A stretch of DNA of 49,445 nucleotides from an uncultured Collinsella sp. (GCA_900751755.1 CAADSP010000082.1:1-49445), one strand, 5' to 3'. Shown: positions 6,780 through 16,329, numbered from the stretch's first letter. Made by a program: numbers and translations. The notes: a model not told the origin generated them from the letters alone.

Positions 6780-6813
6780 AAAAAAGGCCGGCGGAGCAGC
6801 TAGCCCCGCCGGC
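6780..6813 (-). terminator. Intrinsic terminator between murP and mupG
   Basis: Arms GCCGGCGG and CCGCCGGC (6787-6794, 6806-6813) form a strong hairpin. The T run (6785-6780) flows straight into AAAGGAG, the mupG ribosome binding site. There is no space for a promoter between the two, so this acts as an attenuator of mupG. Confidence 0.85.
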
Positions 6814-6880
6814 ACAACCATAACATCAAGAAATCTGCCGCGCGCCGCGAACCCCGAGCAACACGGCTCGCGATATCAAA

Positions 6881-8311
6881 CTACTCGCCAAAGAACTCGT
6901 TGATCTTCTGCTCGTCGACGCCAAAGAACCACGTCAGGACAAAGCCGGCGGCATAGGCAAGCAGCATAGCGGCAACGTAGCCGAGCTGCTGGCCAGGAAC
7001 GACGATCAGCAGGCCAAACAGACCGGAAACACCCTGAGAAACCGTGCCGATGTGAAGCAGCGCCGCGAGCGCGCCGCCAAATCCGGCACCCAGGCAGGCC
7101 GTCACAAACGGACGAACGAGCGGCAGCGTAACAGCATACATCAGAGGCTCTCCCACACCCAGGATTCCAACGGGAATGGACTCTGCGACGTACTTCTTGA
7201 GCTTGGCGTTCTTGGTCTTAAAGTACAGCGCCAAACCGGCACCGACCTGGCCGCCGCCAGCCATCATAAGGATGGGAAGCAGGTAATTGATACCCTTGGT
7301 AGCGCCGTCGGGATCGTTGAGCATAGCGTGGATCGGCGTGAGCGCCTGATGCAGGCCGACGGAAACCAGCGGCAAGAAGCCTGCCGACAGGATATAGCCG
7401 CCCAGGACGCCCAGCTTCTCGAAGATAAAGGTCAAAACGCTAAAGATGGCAGTCGTCAGCCATGCGCCAACCGGCTGGATGACGAGCATCAGAGCAAAGG
7501 CGCCGATGATGAGCACCAGCAGCGGAGACAAGAACGTGTCGAGTGCGTTGGGCATAACCTTGCGAATCTGACGCTCCATCCAGGCAAAAAATGCGCCAGC
7601 GATGAGAGCCGCGATCATGCCGCCCGCTGCGGGGTTGTACTGCGCATTGGTGAGCGGCAGCAGAATGGCAGTGGCAGGATCAGCCGCGCCAGGCGCAAGC
7701 AGGGGCATGGCACTGTTGGCGATACACATCATGCCGGCGATGCCGCCCAGCGCAGCGGAGCCACCAAACTCACGTGCCGCGTTATAGCCCACCAAGATGG
7801 GCAGATAGGCAAACAGGGCCCAGCCCATGGAACGAATGCCCTGGTACCACCACTCGCCTGCAAGCGCGCCTGCCGTCGAGACGTTAATGACGTTGCAGAT
7901 ACCGTTGATGAGGCCAGCCGCAATGATGCCGGGAAGCAGGGCGACGAAGACATTGGAAATCTTCTTGAGGAAGGCCTGAACCGGCTTGGACTCGTACTTG
8001 GCCTTCTGCGCGGCCTTGTTTGTGGCCGCAGCGTCAACCACGCTCTCGTCAGCAACGCCTTTCGCAAGGCCGGTGAGCTTGGAGAACTCCTCGAGCACCT
8101 TATTCACCTTGCCCGGACCCAGCACGATCTGCATCGTGTCGTCCTCGACCAGGCCCATCACGCCGTCGAGTGCCTTAATGCCCTCCGTGTCGACGTTGCC
8201 CGTGTCTTTGACGGTCACGCGCAGGCGCGTCATGCACGCCGCGTTTGCGAGCACGTTGTCTTTACCGCCCAAAAGGTCCAGCAGCTTTTGAGCCAGCTCT
8301 TTGTTCGTCAT
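6881..8311 (-). CDS. murP: PTS transporter EIIBC for N-acetylmuramic acid (MurP)
   Basis: This protein imports MurNAc and phosphorylates it at C6 to MurNAc 6-phosphate. Residues 1-80 are an EIIB domain, with the phosphorylated cysteine C26 in NAACMTRLRV. A linker follows, and then from about residue 110 a glucose/sucrose-superfamily EIIC with about ten membrane spans, including GICNVINVSTAG and the SVGLHQALTPIHAML segment. At 476 residues it has no EIIA domain, so it must borrow one, as E. coli MurP does. The ATG at 8311 has AAGGAGGAG just ahead. Substrate assignment rests mainly on its neighbours murQ and mupG. Confidence 0.88.
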   Translation of the reverse strand: MTNKELAQKLLDLLGGKDNVLANAACMTRLRVTVKDTGNVDTEGIKALDGVMGLVEDDTMQIVLGPGKVNKVLEEFSKLTGLAKGVADESVVDAAATNKAAQKAKYESKPVQAFLKKISNVFVALLPGIIAAGLINGICNVINVSTAGALAGEWWYQGIRSMGWALFAYLPILVGYNAAREFGGSAALGGIAGMMCIANSAMPLLAPGAADPATAILLPLTNAQYNPAAGGMIAALIAGAFFAWMERQIRKVMPNALDTFLSPLLVLIIGAFALMLVIQPVGAWLTTAIFSVLTFIFEKLGVLGGYILSAGFLPLVSVGLHQALTPIHAMLNDPDGATKGINYLLPILMMAGGGQVGAGLALYFKTKNAKLKKYVAESIPVGILGVGEPLMYAVTLPLVRPFVTACLGAGFGGALAALLHIGTVSQGVSGLFGLLIVVPGQQLGYVAAMLLAYAAGFVLTWFFGVDEQKINEFFGE

Positions 8312-8368
8312 AACTCCTCCTTGTATTGGGTATCTCGTCTGAATGTCATATCAGCTCACGCCGCGCAC

Positions 8369-9292
<924 letters not shown>

Positions 9293-9302
9293 TTCATTCA
9301 CC

Positions 9303-10154
9303 TCATCTTTCCTGTTTCTCGATGTAGTTTTGCTTAATGACATGCGTCGCCCGTTCGTAGTCGCTGGCAACGTAAGCAGCGTAGAGGGCATCGACAACCA
9401 TAAGCTGGGCCATACGCGAAGCCATGGCACCGCTGCGGACCAAGGGTTCACTCGCGGCGACGCCGAGCACGGCATCGGCCATGGTGGCAAGCTTGGATGA
9501 TCCATCTACTTTGGTAACGGCCACAACGGGACAGTTGTGACGTTGAGCCTCGGCGGTGCAGTCCAGCACCTCTTGCGTCAAGCCCGAGTAGCTAAAGGCG
9601 ATTGCCATATCGCCCTCATGCATGTTCTTGGCACATAAGAGCTGATCATGCCAGTCGTCGTACAGATGGCACTCTTTGTCGACACGCATGAGCTTTTGCG
9701 CCAGGTCGTGCGCGACCAAACGAGAGGCACCAATACCGAACAGATTGACCGCGCGTGCCAGCTTAAGACGGGCCGCGCATCGCTCCAAGACGGTGTAATC
9801 GAGCGTTCGCGCCGTCGCCTCGATCGTACGCACGTTGCTTTTCATCACCTTCCCCACGATTCGCTCGACGCTGTCATCCATGGAGATGTCCTCGAGGGCT
9901 ACGTCTTTCTTGTCACCTAAGAGCGCCAGCTCGGCAATCAGTTCGCGCTGGAACTCCTTGTAGCCCGCAAAACCCAAACGCTTGCAAAAGCGCAAAATGC
10001 TCGAGGGCGAGGAGAACGTGACATCGGCAAGACCGCGGACGGACAGCCCGACCACCTCGTGCGGATGAGCGCTTACATATGCGATGACATTGCGTTCCGC
10101 CGGGCTCGCGCTGAGCTCACGCTCGCGAAGCCGCAAAAGCAATCCGTTTGCCAT
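9303..10154 (-). CDS. murR: RpiR-family regulator of the MurNAc operon (MurR-like)
   Basis: This 283-residue protein has an N-terminal RpiR-type helix-turn-helix (residues about 1-75, with ADVTFSSPSSILRFCKRLGF as recognition region). The C-terminal SIS domain (NLFGIGASRLVAHDLAQKL, then MAIAFSYSGLTQEVLDC) would bind a sugar phosphate. As first gene before murQ it most likely senses MurNAc 6-phosphate and controls the operon; this is by analogy with E. coli MurR. The ATG at 10154 has GGAGG eight bases ahead and is preferred to the GTG at 10163, which overlaps that site. Confidence 0.85.
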   Translation of the reverse strand: MANGLLLRLRERELSASPAERNVIAYVSAHPHEVVGLSVRGLADVTFSSPSSILRFCKRLGFAGYKEFQRELIAELALLGDKKDVALEDISMDDSVERIVGKVMKSNVRTIEATARTLDYTVLERCAARLKLARAVNLFGIGASRLVAHDLAQKLMRVDKECHLYDDWHDQLLCAKNMHEGDMAIAFSYSGLTQEVLDCTAEAQRHNCPVVAVTKVDGSSKLATMADAVLGVAASEPLVRSGAMASRMAQLMVVDALYAAYVASDYERATHVIKQNYIEKQER

Positions 10155-10221
10155 CTCAAACACCTCCGTTGAGAAGAATTAAAGACCAACGAACGATTCG
10201 TACCGGATACAAACAGCTTTT

Positions 10222-10238
10222 GCGGTACATTGTGCCGC
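10222..10238. promoter_or_regulatory. Small palindrome upstream of murR
   Basis: CGGTAC and GTGCCG form a 6-bp hairpin with loop ATT about 70 bp before the murR start. It is a possible operator for the regulator itself. No clear -10 and -35 pair could be assigned nearby. Confidence 0.3.
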
Positions 10239-10250
10239 ATCGTGGTGCAC

Positions 10251-10277
10251 AAAGGGCGAGCGTTCTACCGCTCGCCC
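10251..10277 (-). terminator. Intrinsic terminator of the VanZ-like gene
   Basis: Perfect 9-bp arms GGGCGAGCG and CGCTCGCCC (10254-10262, 10269-10277) are followed on the minus strand by only TTT. It separates the VanZ-like gene from the mur operon. Confidence 0.6.
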
Positions 10278-10358
10278 CTCAAATCCGACCGCTCGGAAAT
10301 ACGCGCGACACAAAATAATTCAACAAGGTCGCATTATCAGAAACGGGTTTGTTACCGG

Positions 10359-10940
10359 CTAGCGCCTCGCATGGGCGCCGATCGGCCGAGTCGCATGGCG
10401 CACCAACGCCGCCGCCAGCAATACCAACAGCATGGCGGTGACATAGCCCGCAGCATCGAATCCTAGATCGATAACGTCGAAATGCCTGCCGGGAACAAAG
10501 ATCTTATGTACCTGATCGCCAACGGAGCAGGCGGCGCAAAAGAGCAATACGGGCACGCAACGGGAGCATACGCTCCACGGACGCCTGGAAAAGCAAACCA
10601 CGACCACGGAGGCGAACAATCCGACGAAGAAAAACTCTACGGTATGGGCAACGCGACGGACGTTCGTGCCCACCCACATGCGAATGGAAGCAAGTCGGCC
10701 AGACCGGACATTCGAGGCAGCCGAATCGGTGCCCCCGGTCATTCCGTTCTCTGTCTGGGCTTCACCTGTGGCATCAGTAGCCTGAACGCCCGTAGCCTGA
10801 CCCTCCACCACACGCGCGGTGGACTCGCTCAGCAACGACGTCTCCACCGCATTTTGCTCCGTCAGCACCCAGATGCCCGCCAGCGTTGCAGCGAACAGAA
10901 CGATCGCGGTCCATCCGATTATTTGTTTTACGCGAGCCAA
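10359..10940 (-). CDS. VanZ-like membrane protein
   Basis: This 193-residue protein has a first membrane segment at about residues 6-25 (IIGWTAIVLFAATLAGIWVL). A low-complexity outside loop rich in Thr, Gly and Glu follows (about residues 30-85), then a VanZ-type core: RRVAHTVEFFFVGLFASVVV, CSVGDQVHKIFVPGRHFDVID and a final span. In VanZ proteins the conserved His, Glu, Asp and PGR residues lie in this core; the molecular function is poorly defined and low-level teicoplanin resistance applies only to some members. A TTG start at 10940 is chosen because AAAGGAGG sits seven bases upstream; an ATG further out has no such site. Confidence 0.75.
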   Translation of the reverse strand: MARVKQIIGWTAIVLFAATLAGIWVLTEQNAVETSLLSESTARVVEGQATGVQATDATGEAQTENGMTGGTDSAASNVRSGRLASIRMWVGTNVRRVAHTVEFFFVGLFASVVVVCFSRRPWSVCSRCVPVLLFCAACSVGDQVHKIFVPGRHFDVIDLGFDAAGYVTAMLLVLLAAALVRHATRPIGAHARR

Positions 10941-11044
10941 GGGCCAACCTCCTTTATTGAATATCAGCGAGTGTAGCCCCAAATGGCATCGTCACCGTAT
11001 CAAAATTTGAATCGCAACAGGAAGCGACAAAGCGACGCAAACCC

Positions 11045-11650
11045 CTACCCCGCCTCGCGCATCCAGCGATCGAACGTCCCCACGCACACGCCCAGGCACT
11101 TTGCTGCCTGGCTGCGGGTAATATCGCCTGCCTCATAGCTATCGCGCACCAGCTCAAACTGAGGAGGGCACGGCTTGCGAGGTCGACCGAAACGAACCCC
11201 TCGCGCCCGCGCCGCTGCAATTCCCTCCGCCTGGCGCCGATGGATATTCTCGCGCTCCACCTGCGCCACGTAGCTCAGCAGTTGCAGCACAATATCGGCA
11301 ATCAGGGTGTTGGTCACATCCGGCGCGCCGCTGGCCCTAGCGCGCGTGTCAAGCAATGGCATGTCCAACACCACAATGGCAACCCCGAGCTCCTTGGTAA
11401 TGCGTCGCCATTCCTCAAGAATCTCGGAGTAATTACGACCAAGTCGGTCGATAGAAAGCACCACCAGCACGTCCCCGTCTCCCAGGACGTGCAACAGCTC
11501 GCGATAATGCGGTCGATCGAAGTCCTTGCCGCCCGCATGGTCGGCATAAATATTCGCTGAGCCCACGCCATAGGCGCCCAGCGCATCCAGCTGCCGATTC
11601 AGATTCTGATCGCGCGAACTCACCCGCGCATACCCGTACACCGTCGCCAT
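11045..11650 (-). CDS. Serine recombinase (resolvase/invertase family)
   Basis: This 201-residue site-specific recombinase has a catalytic N-terminal domain starting VYGYARVSSRDQNLNRQLDA, where the nucleophile is the serine of YARVS. It continues through VLVVLSIDRLGRNYSEILEEW (the conserved Arg/Asp region), has an E-helix with VERENIHRRQAEGIAAA, and ends in a Hin-type helix-turn-helix (GDITRSQAAKCLGVCVGTFDRWM). No transposase, cargo or invertible promoter was seen next to it, so it is solitary. It could be a relic of a mobile element or act on sites elsewhere. An inverted repeat (11670-11707) lies just before its start. The ATG at 11650 has only a modest GGGGATGAG ribosome site. Confidence 0.88.
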   Translation of the reverse strand: MATVYGYARVSSRDQNLNRQLDALGAYGVGSANIYADHAGGKDFDRPHYRELLHVLGDGDVLVVLSIDRLGRNYSEILEEWRRITKELGVAIVVLDMPLLDTRARASGAPDVTNTLIADIVLQLLSYVAQVERENIHRRQAEGIAAARARGVRFGRPRKPCPPQFELVRDSYEAGDITRSQAAKCLGVCVGTFDRWMREAG

Positions 11651-11669
11651 CTCATCCCCGCTTTCTTGT

Positions 11670-11707
11670 AAACCTGCCAAAAGGGACAGGTTTATTTTGG
11701 TAGGTTT
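11670..11707. repeat. 38-bp inverted repeat in front of the recombinase gene
   Basis: Arms AAACCTGCCAAAA (11670-11682) and TTTTGGTAGGTTT (11695-11707) match at 12 of 13 positions around GGGACAGGTTTA. A related sequence, CCAAAAAGGGACTGG then TTTATTTTGG, occurs at 23860-23884. It overlaps the place where the recombinase promoter should be. Confidence 0.75.
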
Positions 11708-11769
11708 TACCTCTCAAATAGCAGGTAAGCGGGCGGCCGAGCAGACGGCAAGGTAGCCACTATTCAAAT

Positions 11770-11801
11770 GCGGAGGGCGACCCCGAAAGACCGCCCTCCG
11801 C
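11770..11801 (-). terminator. Terminator-like hairpin downstream of rnr
   Basis: Perfect 10-bp arms GCGGAGGGCG and CGCCCTCCGC (11770-11779, 11792-11801) lie 26 bp past the rnr stop. The following minus-strand sequence, ATTTGAAT, is only weakly T-rich. Confidence 0.65.
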
Positions 11802-11826
11802 TCCCCCACCATGAGTCGGGATTTAG

Positions 11827-13962
11827 CTAATGGATAAGCTTAAAGTCCAAGTGTCCACGCGTGGTATTGACGCGCGAGACCTCGATAATCACGCGCTGGC
11901 CCAGTTCATAGCGAGTCCCCGTGTCGGCGCCCGTCAGCGTAAGCGCGTCCTCGTCGAACTCGAACCACTCGTTGCCCAGGCTCTTAATTGAAACCAGGCC
12001 CTCGACCTGTGTTAGGTCCAAGCGCACAAAGAGGCCCATGCTGCTAACCCACGAGACGGTTCCGGCATAGCGCTCGCCCAGACGGTCCTCATAGTACTGG
12101 GCAATCTTGATCTTTTGCGTCGCATGGCTGGCGGCATCTGCCGCGCGCTCGGCATCGCTGCATGCGCGGCAGATCTGCGGCAGAATGCGTGGCAGCGACT
12201 CGCGCCCCTTGCCGATCAGCCGCGGCGTACGGACCAAGGCGTCCTTGCCGCCAAGCCGCTCATAGGCCAACTGCAGTTTGAGCACGCGGTGCACCACCAG
12301 ATCGGGGTAGCGGCGGATGGGACTCGTAAAGTGGCAGTAGCACGGCGCGGCGAGCGCAAAGTGGCCCTCGTTGCGCGGCTTGTACAGCGCGCGCTGCATG
12401 CTGCGCAGAAGCAGCGTGTTGACGAGCGGTGCGTTGGCCGTACCGGCGGCAGCATCAACTGCAGCCTGCAGCTCATCGGGACTCCCCAGGGCAATTCCGG
12501 CAGCACGGCGATCGTCGATGATGCCTAGCTGCGCCAGCGCAACGGCAGCACCGTGCAGGCTATCGGGGCTCGGATCCTCATGCACGCGATAGCAGGCCTC
12601 GATATCACGGTCTGCCAGCCACTCTGCAACGCACTCGTTGGCGAGCAGCATGGCTTCCTCGATAAGCGACGTGGCACACGAACGCTCACGCGCCACAATC
12701 TGCACGGGTACTCCGTCCTCATCCAACAGAGCGCGAATCTCGGCCGTGTCAAAATCGACTGAGCCGCGGGCGCGACGGATACGACGGCGGAGTTCGGCGA
12801 GTTCGTTGGCGGCGACAAGGAAATCGCCGAGGTCGACGTTGTAGCCGCGGGCGGCCTCCTCGCACGCAAGACCGCGCTCAAGCGCTTCCTCGCGCGAGGT
12901 CTCGGCAGCCGCAACATCCTCGGCCGCACCCTCCAGCACCGAATACTCAACCGCGCCGGCACGCACCAGCAGCGCCTCGGCGCCGTCATAGTCCATACGC
13001 ACACGCGAGCGAATCACGCTGGGGTACGGATCGTAATGCCGCACGCGACCCTGCGCATCGAGCTCGATATCGACGGTAAACGCAAGACGGTCCTCGTCAG
13101 GGCGAAGCGAGCACAGGTCACAGGACAGGCGTTCGGGCAGCATGGGAAGCACGCGATCGGCCAGATACACCGATGTCGTACGATGGCGAGCCTCAAGATC
13201 GATATGCCCGTCCCAAGCCACATAGTGTGAAACGTCGGCGATATGCACACCCAGCTTGTAGCCACCCTCGGGCGTGCGCTCCAGCGAAATGGCGTCGTCA
13301 AAGTCGCGCGCGTCGACTGGGTCGATCGTGATGACAAAGCGGTCGCGCAGATCGCGGCGGAGCGGGTCCTTAAGCGCCGCGGACACATCGAGCGAAAGCC
13401 CCTCGGCCTCGTCCAGCGCGGCCTCGGGATAGCTATCGGTATAGCCGTAACGCGCCATCACATATTGAACGCCCAAATCGGGCGCATCATCTCCGCCAAT
13501 GCGGCGCTCGATCGTCACGGTGCCCGATTCCAGGCGCGTCGGGTAGGTCAAAATGCGCGCGACAACGGCATCACCCGGGTGGACGCCCAGACGATCCGCC
13601 GAGGTATCCTCGGGCAGAATGAAGAAGTCGGCCTTCAAGCGCGAATCGAGCGGCTCGATCACACCGAGCGGACCGGCGGTCTGGTACGTACCCACCACGC
13701 TTATGGCTGCGCGCTCAACTACGCCCTCGATCACGGCGCGACGCTCGCCATGCGGGCTATTCTTAATGCTCACGGCAACGGTATCGCCGTCCATGATCTC
13801 ACGCTTGCCGCGACCCATGACCTTGTAGTCGCCATTCTCGGTTATGACATAGGCACTGTGCTCATGGAGCTGCACGCGCCCGGTCAGGCTCGGACGGCGT
13901 TCGCTGCGCACCGGCCCGCGCTTATTGCGAGCTCCACGCTTATGCTTGTTATTGCGCCCCAT
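11827..13962 (-). CDS. rnr: Ribonuclease R (RNase II/R family exoribonuclease)
   Basis: This 3'-to-5' exoribonuclease degrades structured RNA and, with tmRNA-SmpB, non-stop messages. The 711-residue protein has a basic N-terminus (NNKHKRGARNKRG), cold-shock-type domains (about 25-160), a catalytic RNB domain and a C-terminal S1 domain (from about 625, RYAGTVSWVSSMGLFVRLD). The Mg2+-binding motif reads DPVDARDFDDAISL at residues 214-227, with Arg where Lys is common. HFTSPIRRYPDLVVHR, the RNA-clamping segment, is intact. It is monocistronic-like, lying between the ftsX terminator and its own hairpin. The ATG at 13962 has AGGAGG six bases ahead. Confidence 0.95.
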   Translation of the reverse strand: MGRNNKHKRGARNKRGPVRSERRPSLTGRVQLHEHSAYVITENGDYKVMGRGKREIMDGDTVAVSIKNSPHGERRAVIEGVVERAAISVVGTYQTAGPLGVIEPLDSRLKADFFILPEDTSADRLGVHPGDAVVARILTYPTRLESGTVTIERRIGGDDAPDLGVQYVMARYGYTDSYPEAALDEAEGLSLDVSAALKDPLRRDLRDRFVITIDPVDARDFDDAISLERTPEGGYKLGVHIADVSHYVAWDGHIDLEARHRTTSVYLADRVLPMLPERLSCDLCSLRPDEDRLAFTVDIELDAQGRVRHYDPYPSVIRSRVRMDYDGAEALLVRAGAVEYSVLEGAAEDVAAAETSREEALERGLACEEAARGYNVDLGDFLVAANELAELRRRIRRARGSVDFDTAEIRALLDEDGVPVQIVARERSCATSLIEEAMLLANECVAEWLADRDIEACYRVHEDPSPDSLHGAAVALAQLGIIDDRRAAGIALGSPDELQAAVDAAAGTANAPLVNTLLLRSMQRALYKPRNEGHFALAAPCYCHFTSPIRRYPDLVVHRVLKLQLAYERLGGKDALVRTPRLIGKGRESLPRILPQICRACSDAERAADAASHATQKIKIAQYYEDRLGERYAGTVSWVSSMGLFVRLDLTQVEGLVSIKSLGNEWFEFDEDALTLTGADTGTRYELGQRVIIEVSRVNTTRGHLDFKLIH

Positions 13963-14039
13963 GGCGCCTCCTAACTATCGATTGCGAACTCCAAAGAGTC
14001 TACCCAAATGATTCGCTTTCCTGCCGTCCCCTAGGGATC

Positions 14040-14073
14040 AAAAAACGGGCCGCCCCATAAGAGACGACCCGTT
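14040..14073 (-). terminator. Intrinsic terminator of ftsEX
   Basis: Arms AACGGG and CCCGTT (14044-14049, 14068-14073) with an inner CG/CG extension form a hairpin followed by TTTTTT on the minus strand. It is 25 bp after the ftsX stop. Confidence 0.8.
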
Positions 14074-14097
14074 GGAAGGGATGAATTCCAGGCATGC

Positions 14098-15018
14098 CTA
14101 CACGCGCAGGTAGCGACGCATGGCGATGGCAGAACCAAAGAGGCCGATAATCACGCCGACCAGAATCAGCGCAGCATAGGTCACCAGGTAGTACTGCATC
14201 GGCAGGGCAAACGACATCCAGCCGATGCTCTCCTGCAAACGCGGAATCATCAGATTGCGCAGCAGCTCCAGAACGCCGATGGAAAGCAGCGAGCCCAAAA
14301 TGGCCTGCAGTACGCCCTCGGTGATAAACGGGCCACGAATGAAGCCGTTGCTGGCGCCGACCAGACGCATAATCGCAATCTCACGACGACGCGCCGTAAT
14401 GGACAGGCGAATCGTGTTGTTGATAAAGATGAACGCGATAAAAGTCAGCAGGCCAACGAGCACCACGGCGGCGATGCGGATGTAGTTGGTCACCTGGAAC
14501 AGGCGGCTCACTTCCTCCTGGCCGTACAGCACGCTCGCGTTGACGTCGCCGTCATCCGCGATCTTCTGGAAATCGGCATCCTTCTTGAGCTTCTTTGCCG
14601 TGCTCTCGACCTTGGACGGATCGTCCATCTCAATAGCGAAGGAAGCCGGCAGCGGGTTCTGGCCATCGAGCGCGCTCATGGTGGCGTCGGCGTTGCCCGA
14701 CATCTTGCTCGTATACTCGGCCAGCGCGTCGTCCTTGTCCTTATAGGTCACGGACTTGACGTTATTCCACGTCTTAAGCTCGGCCTCAAAAGCCTGAACA
14801 TCGGCCTGATCGGCGTCATCACTAATGAACGCGTTGATGACAACCTGATCCTCGACGGTGCCGATCACGGAGTTCAGCATCGCAGAGCCCATGATGAACA
14901 GGCCGATGATAAACAGCGAAAGGAAGATCGTGATGACGGCGCCGAGCGAGGTAGTCCAGTTACGGAAGAAGTGGCTGATTGCCTCTTTGAAGGAGTAGCC
15001 CACGTTAGTTGGTGCCAT
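14098..15018 (-). CDS. ftsX: Cell division protein FtsX
   Basis: FtsX is the membrane half of the FtsEX complex, which couples ATP use in the cytoplasm to peptidoglycan hydrolase activation outside. The 306-residue protein has the N-terminal motif GYSFKEAISHFFRNWTTSLG, a first span at about 25-47, a large extracellular loop (about 50-180) with NAFISDDADQADVQAFEAEL, and three further spans typical of the FtsX/MacB fold, including ITARRREIAIMRLVGASNGF. It overlaps ftsE by 14 bp, so the two are translationally coupled. Length and topology are normal. Confidence 0.95.
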   Translation of the reverse strand: MAPTNVGYSFKEAISHFFRNWTTSLGAVITIFLSLFIIGLFIMGSAMLNSVIGTVEDQVVINAFISDDADQADVQAFEAELKTWNNVKSVTYKDKDDALAEYTSKMSGNADATMSALDGQNPLPASFAIEMDDPSKVESTAKKLKKDADFQKIADDGDVNASVLYGQEEVSRLFQVTNYIRIAAVVLVGLLTFIAFIFINNTIRLSITARRREIAIMRLVGASNGFIRGPFITEGVLQAILGSLLSIGVLELLRNLMIPRLQESIGWMSFALPMQYYLVTYAALILVGVIIGLFGSAIAMRRYLRV

Positions 15019-16225
15019 AGTTGCCGTAACCTCCCCTCTCCTGGTCGCGGATGACGTGGCCGCCCTCGAGGGCGATCACGCGACGGTGCATGCTATCGAC
15101 CATCTCGCGGTCGTGCGTGGCGACGATCACGGTGGTGCCGGTGCGGTTAATACGCTCAAGCAGTTTCATGATGCCCAGCGAGATCGCCGGGTCGAGGTTG
15201 CCCGTGGGCTCGTCGCAGATCAGCAGCGGCGGACGGTTGACCATAGCACGGGCGACGGCAACGCGCTGCTGCTCGCCACCGGAAAGCTGGTCGGGCAGCG
15301 AGTCCATCTGATCGGCCAGACCGACCAGGCGCAGCACCTCGGGCACCTGGCTGCGAATGACGCCCTTGGGCTTGCCGATGCACTGCAGGGCAAACGCCAC
15401 GTTTTCGTAGGCGGTCTTTTGCGGCAGAAGCTTAAAGTCCTGGAACACGGCGCCAATCTGGCGGCGCAGGAACGGAACCTTGCGGTTCTTGATCTTCATG
15501 AGGTCCTGACCGGCAACCAGGATGCGGCCGCTCGTCGGCTTGACGTCGCGGTTGAGCGTCGACAGCAGCGTGGTCTTACCCGAGCCGGAGTGACCGACCA
15601 GGAAGACGAACTCGCCCGGATAGATCTCGATGTTGATGTCGTCGAGTGCAGGCTTGTTGGGCTGTGCCGGATAGATCTTGGTGACATGCTCCATAAGGAT
15701 GACGGGCTCGACACCGGCCTGCTTGGCCATCTTCTTGCGGCTGGCCTGCGGATCGATGGGCGCAAACACCGACGTAAAATCGGGGTTGTTGAGCGCGTTA
15801 TCGAGGCTTGCGACCTCGGCGGCCTGATCGCTCTCGACCACCGGGGCAGCAGGCTGCGTGGGGTCGGGAATAGCGGCAAAGAGACCGGACTGCGCAGGCT
15901 GAGGAGCCGGCGTCGCAGGGGCCATGGGGTCGGGAATAGCGGCCATGGTAGGCTGCGGCGTGGCGGCGCCAGCCTGAGGCTGCTCCACGCGAGCGGTCAC
16001 GGCCTGAACGGGCTCAAAACCCGCCGCGCCGGAAAGCGCGACATCGCTGGTTGGATTGTAGGCAAAGGGATCGGATGCCGGCTGTGCCTGATCTGCCGGC
16101 TGAGCGGGGGCCTGAGCAACAGGCTGGCCCTCTGAATCCGGAGTGGCGAAACGACTGCCCTGGACGCCTGCCTGCGTCTTGGGGGCATCATCGCCCGCAC
16201 CGGAGGTACGGAAGTGGTTACCCAC
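15005..16225 (-). CDS. ftsE: Cell division ATP-binding protein FtsE with long N-terminal extension
   Basis: FtsE is the ABC-type ATPase that drives FtsX. The ATPase occupies residues about 174-400: Walker A GHSGSGKTT at 211-219, signature LSGGEQQRVAVARA, Walker B LLICDEPTGNLDP and the switch His in VIVATHD. What is unusual is the first 173 residues, rich in Ala, Pro, Gln and Asp, with two copies of AAIPDP and no predicted fold; ordinary FtsE is about 225 residues. The extension is supported by its start: a GTG at 16225 with AAGGAG five bases ahead, whereas the internal MAKQAGVEP start has no Shine-Dalgarno sequence. The tail may bind partners at the division site; that is inference. Confidence 0.93.
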   Translation of the reverse strand: MGNHFRTSGAGDDAPKTQAGVQGSRFATPDSEGQPVAQAPAQPADQAQPASDPFAYNPTSDVALSGAAGFEPVQAVTARVEQPQAGAATPQPTMAAIPDPMAPATPAPQPAQSGLFAAIPDPTQPAAPVVESDQAAEVASLDNALNNPDFTSVFAPIDPQASRKKMAKQAGVEPVILMEHVTKIYPAQPNKPALDDINIEIYPGEFVFLVGHSGSGKTTLLSTLNRDVKPTSGRILVAGQDLMKIKNRKVPFLRRQIGAVFQDFKLLPQKTAYENVAFALQCIGKPKGVIRSQVPEVLRLVGLADQMDSLPDQLSGGEQQRVAVARAMVNRPPLLICDEPTGNLDPAISLGIMKLLERINRTGTTVIVATHDREMVDSMHRRVIALEGGHVIRDQERGGYGNYGTN

Positions 16226-16329
16226 TGGTGCTCCTTATCGTCGTGCGTTTAAACTACATGAGCGCTTTGTATTTTAGCAGCATTAGCTTTGCTGCACATA
16301 AGAAGCATGGCGTGCTTAGGGATCCCGTC

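Noticed and set aside
11045..11710. Phase-variation switch driven by the serine recombinase
   Set aside because: No invertible promoter segment with two inverted sites flanking it was found nearby; only one close inverted repeat is present.
15005..15730. Short standard FtsE starting at the internal MAKQAGVEP
   Set aside because: No Shine-Dalgarno sequence precedes it, while the GTG at 16225 has AAGGAG; the long form is kept, with proteomics as the test.
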